From contig DEHT01000077.1 of assembly GCA_002352045.1 (NCBI GenBank), positions 8,611 through 21,555 on the forward strand: a DNA stretch of 12,945 bases. Reading direction: 5' to 3'. Positions 8,758 to 12,945 of this stretch are shown here, piece after piece. This DNA comes from Chitinophagaceae bacterium UBA2793. Lineage in GTDB: Bacteria; Bacteroidota; Bacteroidia; Chitinophagales; Chitinophagaceae. The notes under the pieces are model-generated. The model did not search any database, was not told where the DNA came from, and worked only from the letters and a program-made list of their open reading frames with translations. The position numbers were made by a program, and so were the translations under genes. The stretch's first letter is position 1, and every line of letters begins with the position of its first letter.

Positions 8758-8894
8758 AAGCCCGAACCGCTAACAGGCGTTTGGCAAAAAAGCGGGTTCA
8801 GTGCTTAATTGATGCTTGGTGCTTCGTATCAAGTTCAGTGCTGGCAGACAGTTTTGTGCTTCGAAATCCGCTTCTTCGCCAAGCCCGAAACCGC
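8758..8894. repeat. Structured attC-like repeat element 1
   Basis: A long imperfect inverted repeat. GCTAAC (8769-8774) opens it. GTTTGGC (8779-8785) pairs with GCCAAGC (8878-8884) with one G-T pair. A 4x4 AAAA/CTTC step follows, and AAGCGGGTT pairs with AATCCGCTT (8865-8873) with one G-T pair. The interior is an imperfect 37-nt tandem duplication: GTTCAGTGCT at 8796 and 8833, GTGCTTCG at 8819 and 8856. The closing GTTAGC expected by symmetry is absent. Instead AAGCCCGAAACCGC (8881-8894) nearly repeats AAGCCCGAACCGC (8758-8770), so the element is flanked by direct repeats with one A added. It resembles a folded recombination site of a cassette array. Its interior is open in the frame of the following gene. 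Confidence 0.65.
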
Positions 8895-10443
8895 AATTTC
8901 CCTTATTTTACTTTGCTTTATATTTTCTTGCAAGAAGATTGATAGTAGTTCCCAAATAAAAATAGACGTTTCCATTGATGCATTTTTAGCTTTACCGCAA
9001 AATAGTTCACCGGAACTCAAACTAATTGTTGCGGATTTGCGAAAACAGTTAAGCAGAAAAAATTTCGCAGGCCAATTTCAATTATGGCATGGCATACCTC
9101 TGTGGGACAAAGCTATTAAGCTAAAAAAATCAGATAAAGAGTTTATAACATTGTTGATTCCTACACTAAAAAATGGAGAGATAGTTACTTTTATTGCTGC
9201 ATCCATAAAGCCAGACGCTAAAGTTGTTTTTGAATTGCACAGACAAAGCAGTATTGACAACAATTTACTAGAATACAGTTACATAAAAATTAATCCTAGA
9301 AAGGCTAAATCATATTTGGCACTTTTTAAAATCCTTAATACAGAAGGTCAGGCAGGATATCAGACTCCTATTACCCCAAACAGTTTAGTGGATGATGATT
9401 GTTCCTATACTTGGTGGCAGTGGCAGATTTGCCCTCCTTCATTTTCAAAAAACGCCGACGATTCAACGGGTGAAAATGCAACTATATCAATTCCTCAATA
9501 TTGTTGGGTTCAACATACTTACGAATGGCCAAACTGTGAGCCCGGAACGGGTAACCCTCCTGGAGGAGGAGGCGGTGGCGGAGGCTGTAGTAATTGCCCA
9601 CTACCTCCCGATTGCCCAGACCCATTATGGTATAGTTTTGTTCCTATTGAAGACCCCTGCGAAGAGGAGCCAACTCCAAATCCACCTACTGATAGTACCT
9701 GCATTAAGGCTATGTCTAAATCGAGGAAAATGGATTCACTGTATCTAAAATGTAAGGTAGATTCAGTGTTGAATACCATTCCCAACCTTGCAACCGAAGC
9801 ATTAGAAAAAGGCTTTGCAATGATAAAAAAGAAACAAACAGACCCATACGACCCAAATATTTTTACATTTACAAATCATTATTGTAACAATGTTCAAACA
9901 GGGACTGATTCATCAATTACTGTTGAATTCACTTTGGGTTACAGGGAGTTTCTTGCGGGCATTTTTCACACGCACCCAGGTTCAGGCTATACTGCACAGT
10001 CCGCTAAAGATATTTATTCATTGATAGAAGCCAGTGCAGATAGTAATCCTTGTTTTGAAGGTAACATGATAAGAGCCTATGATGGAAGTGAATATGCAGT
10101 CACAATATCTGACCCTACATTAGCAGCAGCATTTTTGCAAACAAAAACACAGTTCTTACATGGTGCGAAATGGAATGAAGACTCTGAAATTGGGAAAGCT
10201 TTTAAGGATGCGAAAGATTATTTTAAAACTAAGGTGTTTAAGAACAATGTTAACAAAAATAACCTATCGTATGAAATGGCTATGTCAGCAGTGTTAAAGC
10301 AATTTAACACTGGAATTACTTTACACAAGAAAAATATTTCGGGCCATTTTGAACCCCTTATTGTTTCCACTTTTATCCCAGATCCAAACAAACCAAAGAA
10401 AAAAGTATATACTCGTGATTGTGTAATCACCATGGAACCTTAG
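8812..10443 (+). CDS. JAMM/MPN-type metallopeptidase lipoprotein
   Basis: The C-terminal half holds a perfect JAMM motif, HTHP then seven residues, Ser, two residues, Asp (DNA 9967-10011), in the context LAGIFHTHPGSGYTAQSAKD. In JAMM/MPN+ proteins the two His and the Asp bind zinc and the fold cleaves peptide or isopeptide bonds. Before it come a lipoprotein signal (SLILLCFIFSC, Cys codon 8929), a mixed domain of about 150 residues, a Trp- and Cys-rich segment, an eight-glycine run and a Pro/Cys-rich linker. So the peptidase domain probably faces outside the cytoplasm, tethered by lipid. The start is uncertain. No ATG, GTG or TTG lies directly before the signal peptide; the first ATG in frame is 8812, inside the repeat, giving about 28 odd extra residues. 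TTG 8809 is possible. The original start was perhaps lost in a recombination. The substrate is unknown. A small secreted protein gene follows after 19 bases. Confidence 0.75.
   Translation: MLGASYQVQCWQTVLCFEIRFFAKPETAISLILLCFIFSCKKIDSSSQIKIDVSIDAFLALPQNSSPELKLIVADLRKQLSRKNFAGQFQLWHGIPLWDKAIKLKKSDKEFITLLIPTLKNGEIVTFIAASIKPDAKVVFELHRQSSIDNNLLEYSYIKINPRKAKSYLALFKILNTEGQAGYQTPITPNSLVDDDCSYTWWQWQICPPSFSKNADDSTGENATISIPQYCWVQHTYEWPNCEPGTGNPPGGGGGGGGCSNCPLPPDCPDPLWYSFVPIEDPCEEEPTPNPPTDSTCIKAMSKSRKMDSLYLKCKVDSVLNTIPNLATEALEKGFAMIKKKQTDPYDPNIFTFTNHYCNNVQTGTDSSITVEFTLGYREFLAGIFHTHPGSGYTAQSAKDIYSLIEASADSNPCFEGNMIRAYDGSEYAVTISDPTLAAAFLQTKTQFLHGAKWNEDSEIGKAFKDAKDYFKTKVFKNNVNKNNLSYEMAMSAVLKQFNTGITLHKKNISGHFEPLIVSTFIPDPNKPKKKVYTRDCVITMEP
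9562..9585 (+). repeat. Eight-glycine codon run in the JAMM lipoprotein
   Basis: Eight consecutive GGN codons (GGA, GGC and GGT mixed) encode a flexible linker between the Trp/Cys-rich segment and the peptidase half. Mixed codons make slippage less likely than in a pure triplet repeat. Confidence 0.85.
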
Positions 10444-10462
10444 CTTTATAAAACGAAAAAAT

Positions 10463-10897
10463 ATGAAAAAGATTTTTGTTATAGTAAGTCTTTTAATTGT
10501 CTTCCATTCAAAAAGTGTGAATGCACAAAGTGGCGGTGTGACTGATACCCTGTCTTATTTGCAAACAATTGTGGCTAACAAAGCTCAATATATTGGGCAT
10601 CCCTTTTCCGTCCTGTATAATTCATTGCAAATACAAGTTAAGTTTTTCAGTCCATTTGCATCTATTCCGTATGCAAAGCACAAGGAAACATCTACTTCAT
10701 TTAGCTATTATTTTCCAACAGACAGCCTTAATGACTTCTACCTCACATATCCTAAGTTAGAAATATTTTGGCAAACGCCCTTAAATGCCAATCTTTCAGA
10801 TGTTATCTGGCAAAATAATAATGGTGGTGGGTGGAATACTAATAGTTATAATTTTTACAAAGACGCCATTATAACTAACTTAAAAGTGAGAGAATGA
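10463..10897 (+). CDS. Small secreted protein of unknown function
   Basis: This 144-residue protein has a signal peptide (basic MKKIF, hydrophobic VIVSLLIVF, cleavage probably after VNAQ near residue 22) and no lipobox Cys, so it is probably periplasmic or released. The mature part of about 120 residues is rich in aromatic residues (Tyr, Phe, Trp) and Asn, with a DVIWQNNNGGGWNTNSYNFY segment near the end, and looks like a small beta-rich domain. I do not recognise the family. It starts 19 bases after the stop of the JAMM lipoprotein and is very likely co-transcribed. Both products are exported, so it may be a partner, inhibitor or substrate of that peptidase; this rests on position only. Translation ends 105 bases before the second structured repeat. 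Confidence 0.8.
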   Translation: MKKIFVIVSLLIVFHSKSVNAQSGGVTDTLSYLQTIVANKAQYIGHPFSVLYNSLQIQVKFFSPFASIPYAKHKETSTSFSYYFPTDSLNDFYLTYPKLEIFWQTPLNANLSDVIWQNNNGGGWNTNSYNFYKDAIITNLKVRE

Positions 10898-11002
10898 AAT
10901 TCTAAACCTAAAGTTAAGGGTATTAAGTTTTGTGTCCGTAACTTTTATAGACAAACGCTCATCATATATTTTCTGGATGCCCAGGGTTGTCTCAACGCAC
11001 TA

Positions 11003-11198
11003 CTTACAACAAGCAGTTTGGCAAAATGGCGGCAGAAGGAAGTACAATCATCTTTAGTACATATCCAATCTGCAGTTCCAGCTAGACGTTCATTGCTCAA
11101 TTTTAGTGCTTAACTTCGGCTGTAAAATAATTATCAACTGCAGTACCAAGCTGACGGTATTCTATTGCCGCCACTTCGCCAAGCTGCCGGACGTAAGC
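11003..11198. repeat. Structured attC-like repeat element 2
   Basis: This fills most of the 348-base gene-free stretch 10898-11245. End boxes CTTAC (11003-11007) and GTAAG (11193-11197) are complementary. GCAGTTTGGC (11013-11022) pairs with GCCAAGCTGC (11178-11187) with one G-T pair. A 4x4 AAAA/CTTC step follows, and TGGCGGCA (11027-11034) pairs perfectly with TGCCGCCA (11166-11173). Inside are further stems, CTGCAGTT (11070-11077) with AACTGCAG (11136-11143), and ATTTTA (11100-11105) with TAAAAT (11123-11128). An imperfect internal duplication is also present: CTGCAGTTCCAGCTAGACG at 11070 and CTGCAGTACCAAGCTGACG at 11138. The plan matches element 1 although most of the interior differs. The remaining bases, 10898-11002, show no clear gene or signal. 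Confidence 0.65.
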
Positions 11199-11226
11199 TG
11201 TATATAGGGCAATTAAAAAATTCCGT

Positions 11227-11260
11227 GTGCATGAGAAGTAGTGGCTTACTCCACATGCAC
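11227..11260 (-). terminator. Possible terminator at the 3' end of cphB
   Basis: On the minus strand GTGCATG, inside the last cphB codons, pairs with CATGCAC 20 bases later. A run of six T follows after a short ACGGAA. The stem is only 7 bp and the T-run is not directly attached, so this is tentative. The stop codon falls in the loop. Confidence 0.35.
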
Positions 11261-12139
11261 CCTTTTATCCACTACGGCTCCTTCCACCACTTCCGGAATA
11301 AATTTTCTTTCGGTTAAAGAATAACCATTTCCTTTTTCGCAAAAATGCACTTTTAAATTTTCAATGCTAATGGGATTGCCATCGGGTATATCAGCAATAT
11401 TGCAATGTTTAATATCATGCCCATCTACAATAATTACCAGGCCACTGCCAATGGCTTCCATGGTTGCTCCTTTTATAAGCATGCCTGTATCTTCGCCCAG
11501 GCCAATACCTATGCAAGATGGATTGGTTGCTACGGCTTGCGCCAATCTTCCAAACCTGCCTCTTTTTTCAAAATGAGAATCCACAATTACATCATCAATA
11601 AAACCCAGGCCGGTAGTAATTTTTACTTCGCCTTTTAAATGAGCACGAGTGGCATTGCCTTCGTAAATCATGGTATTGCTCATGGCCATGGCTCCGGCCG
11701 AAGTGCCGGCCACCACAAAACTTTCTTCGGTATTCAACCGGTTGTGTATAATTTGTAAAAAATCGGTTCCTCCATAAATACTCGACAACCTCAATTGGTT
11801 GCCGCCGCTAAACATTAGCGCATCACATTCTTTGATGCGTTCAATATATTCCGGGTTGCTTACTTCGCTCCTGTTTCTAATGTGAATTACGCCTATATTG
11901 GTACAACCAATTTTTCCAAAAGCATCTAAGTAGTTATCCCCTACTTCGTAAGGAATCATACTGGCGGTAGTTATCACTTCAATACGCTTAGATAAACCTC
12001 CGGCTTCTTCCATAATGCGCCTTAAAATACCCAGTTCAAAAAAGTTGAGATTGTTGCGTTGTATTTGTCCTTTTTCCAGGTCGGTGCCTTTATCTTCTGC
12101 ACCGCCTATAGCTATCAGCTTTCCTTTAGCAAATTGCAT
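11246..12139 (-). CDS. cphB: Cyanophycinase
   Basis: Cyanophycinase is a serine peptidase of family S51 that cuts the storage polymer cyanophycin (poly-Asp with Arg side chains) into beta-Asp-Arg dipeptides in the cytoplasm. The 297-residue protein has no signal peptide. It begins with GKLIAIGGAEDKG, has FSGGNQ (110-115), the nucleophile Ser147 in AGTSAGAM, His189 in VDSHFEKRGRFGRL and Glu216 in GLGEDTG. The spacings (42 from Ser to His, 27 from His to Glu) equal those I recall for the Ser132/His174/Glu201 triad of Synechocystis CphB, so the enzyme looks active. It is divergent from cphA across a 225-base intergenic region. The start ATG is 12139-12137. Confidence 0.93.
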   Translation of the reverse strand: MQFAKGKLIAIGGAEDKGTDLEKGQIQRNNLNFFELGILRRIMEEAGGLSKRIEVITTASMIPYEVGDNYLDAFGKIGCTNIGVIHIRNRSEVSNPEYIERIKECDALMFSGGNQLRLSSIYGGTDFLQIIHNRLNTEESFVVAGTSAGAMAMSNTMIYEGNATRAHLKGEVKITTGLGFIDDVIVDSHFEKRGRFGRLAQAVATNPSCIGIGLGEDTGMLIKGATMEAIGSGLVIIVDGHDIKHCNIADIPDGNPISIENLKVHFCEKGNGYSLTERKFIPEVVEGAVVDKRVHVE

Positions 12140-12160
12140 CTGCTCGTGTTTGGTCTGTTA

Positions 12161-12168
12161 CAAAAATA
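12161..12168 (-). promoter_or_regulatory. Putative -7 promoter box of cphB
   Basis: The minus strand reads TATTTTTG, an exact TAnnTTTG match, 21 bases before the cphB ATG. A GTTTA about 17 bases upstream could serve as a weak -33 element. Confidence 0.5.
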
Positions 12169-12262
12169 AGGGAAATCAATTTTTATAAACGTTATCGGTT
12201 TTCAACTATTGTGGAAATTAATTTTAAACACATCCATTCTTTAAAAATAAAAGCAATCGTTC

Positions 12263-12311
12263 CCAATTACCAATTACCATTTTCAATGAACCATTAACAA
12301 TTCTCAATGAA
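12263..12311. repeat. Short direct repeats in the cphB-cphA intergenic region
   Basis: CAATTAC occurs twice in tandem (12264-12277). ACCATTTTCAATGAA (12276-12290) and ACAATTCTCAATGAA (12297-12311) match at 13 of 15 bases with a 21-base period, two helical turns. They lie 54-102 bases before the cphA start. They could be regulator sites for the divergent pair or simple degenerate spacer repeats. No exact -7 box for cphA was found; the nearest, a TA followed by seven T and G near 12315-12324, is two bases too long. Confidence 0.4.
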
Positions 12312-12364
12312 TAACTATTTTTTTGCTTAATTTCCACTTCCCATCATACCAAAACAAATTTTTT

Positions 12365-12945
12365 ATGAGAATAGAAGAATTAAAAGTTTTAAGAGGCCCT
12401 AATTATTGGAGTGTACGCCGCACCAAACTCATTCAAATGAAGCTGCAATTAGAAGATATGGAGCAGCGACCTACCAACAGTATTTCGGGTTTTAGAGAAA
12501 GGTTACAAAAAATGTTTCCCAGTATGTATGAACATCGCTGTAGCGAAGGGGTGCCGGGTGGTTTTTTTCACCGGGTAGATGAAGGCACCTGGATGGGACA
12601 TGTAATTGAGCATATTGCTTTGGAACTGCAAACTCTCGCCGGTATGGATACCGGCTTTGGCCGCACCCGTGGAACCGGTGTAGAAGGCGAATATTTTGTT
12701 TGCTTTAGTTATATGGAAGAAGATGCAGGGCTTTATGCCGCCAAAGCATCTGTAAAAATTGCACAGGCTTTAACCGATGGAGTTGAATACAACCTCGAAG
12801 AAGACATAATGAACCTGCGTGAAATAAGGGAAGATACCCGCTTGGGGCCAAGTACCGGTTGCATTGTAGAAGAAGCGGCCAAAAGAGGTATTCCCTATAT
12901 TCGATTGAACAAGCACTCGCTGGTACAATTGGGCTATGGTGTACA
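12365..12945 (+). CDS. cphA: Cyanophycin synthetase, N-terminal fragment
   Basis: The first 193 codons are present; the gene runs off the right edge. CphA makes cyanophycin in the cytoplasm by adding Asp to the backbone and Arg to the side chain, one ATP each, using an ATP-grasp domain and a Mur-ligase-like domain. Only the N-terminal domain is visible, with the typical opening MRIEELKVLRGPNYWS, then WMGHVIEHIALELQ (residues 79-92), GVEGEYFVCFSY and LGPSTGCIVEEA. The ATP-grasp catalytic residues lie outside the window. The ATG at 12365 agrees with the family's usual start. Divergence from cphB puts synthesis and breakdown of the same polymer under one shared intergenic region. Confidence 0.92.
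   Translation, partial: MRIEELKVLRGPNYWSVRRTKLIQMKLQLEDMEQRPTNSISGFRERLQKMFPSMYEHRCSEGVPGGFFHRVDEGTWMGHVIEHIALELQTLAGMDTGFGRTRGTGVEGEYFVCFSYMEEDAGLYAAKASVKIAQALTDGVEYNLEEDIMNLREIREDTRLGPSTGCIVEEAAKRGIPYIRLNKHSLVQLGYGV

Noticed and set aside
8706..8942. 78-codon plus-strand frame over the end of the lipoprotein gene and element 1
   Set aside because: It overlaps a better supported gene and reads through the repeat; no start context or protein features.
9392..9748. 118-codon frame inside the JAMM lipoprotein gene
   Set aside because: Frame shadow of a gene with a clear motif; its composition follows the Gly/Pro-coding tract of the real frame.
8758..11198. CRISPR array or transposon ends
   Set aside because: There are only two repeat copies, of different length and interior, with no regular spacers, no transposase and no matching target duplication around the whole region.

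Overview
The window looks like chromosomal DNA of a Bacteroidota bacterium, most likely a Chitinophagaceae relative. The grounds are type IX secretion genes (PorU/PorV family), an HscA-type Hsp70, divergent cyanophycin genes, promoter-like TAnnTTTG boxes instead of sigma70 boxes, no clear Shine-Dalgarno sequences, and lipoproteins with Bacteroidota-style signal peptides. No rRNA, tRNA, CRISPR array, transposase or integrase was seen.

Layout. Positions 1-101 hold the first 33 codons of an hscA-like chaperone gene (minus strand), separated by a strong bidirectional hairpin terminator from a two-gene minus-strand operon, porV2 (5306-6409) then porU2 (191-5284). These encode an outer-membrane PorV-type barrel and a 1697-residue gingipain-fold sortase-like protein with its His/Cys pair intact. 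A divergent intergenic region (6410-6668) carries repeated TACGAAT boxes and a perfect 17-nt palindrome, then tyrS (tyrosyl-tRNA synthetase) runs on the plus strand to 7958. At the right end cphB (cyanophycinase, minus) and the start of cphA (cyanophycin synthetase, plus) are divergently arranged, a complete make-and-break pair for the nitrogen reserve polymer cyanophycin.

The unusual part is 7959-11245, between tyrS and cphB. It holds three plus-strand genes for exported proteins: an unknown lipoprotein, a lipoprotein with a perfect JAMM metallopeptidase motif, and a small secreted protein of unknown function. They are interleaved with two long structured repeats (about 8758-8894 and 11003-11198). 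The repeats share one plan although most of their sequence differs: short complementary end boxes (clear in the second, incomplete in the first), a TTTGGC/GCCAAG arm pair, a 4x4 AAAA/CTTC step, a GCGG/CCGC arm pair, and a variable interior with an internal duplication. Together with a GTTAGCGG box just before the first gene, this resembles gene cassettes bounded by attC-like folded recombination sites, but no integrase is present and the boxes do not fit the classical integron consensus exactly.

The JAMM lipoprotein reading frame opens inside the first repeat. Its signal peptide has no ATG, GTG or TTG directly before it, so the element appears fused to the gene and may supply its start codon.
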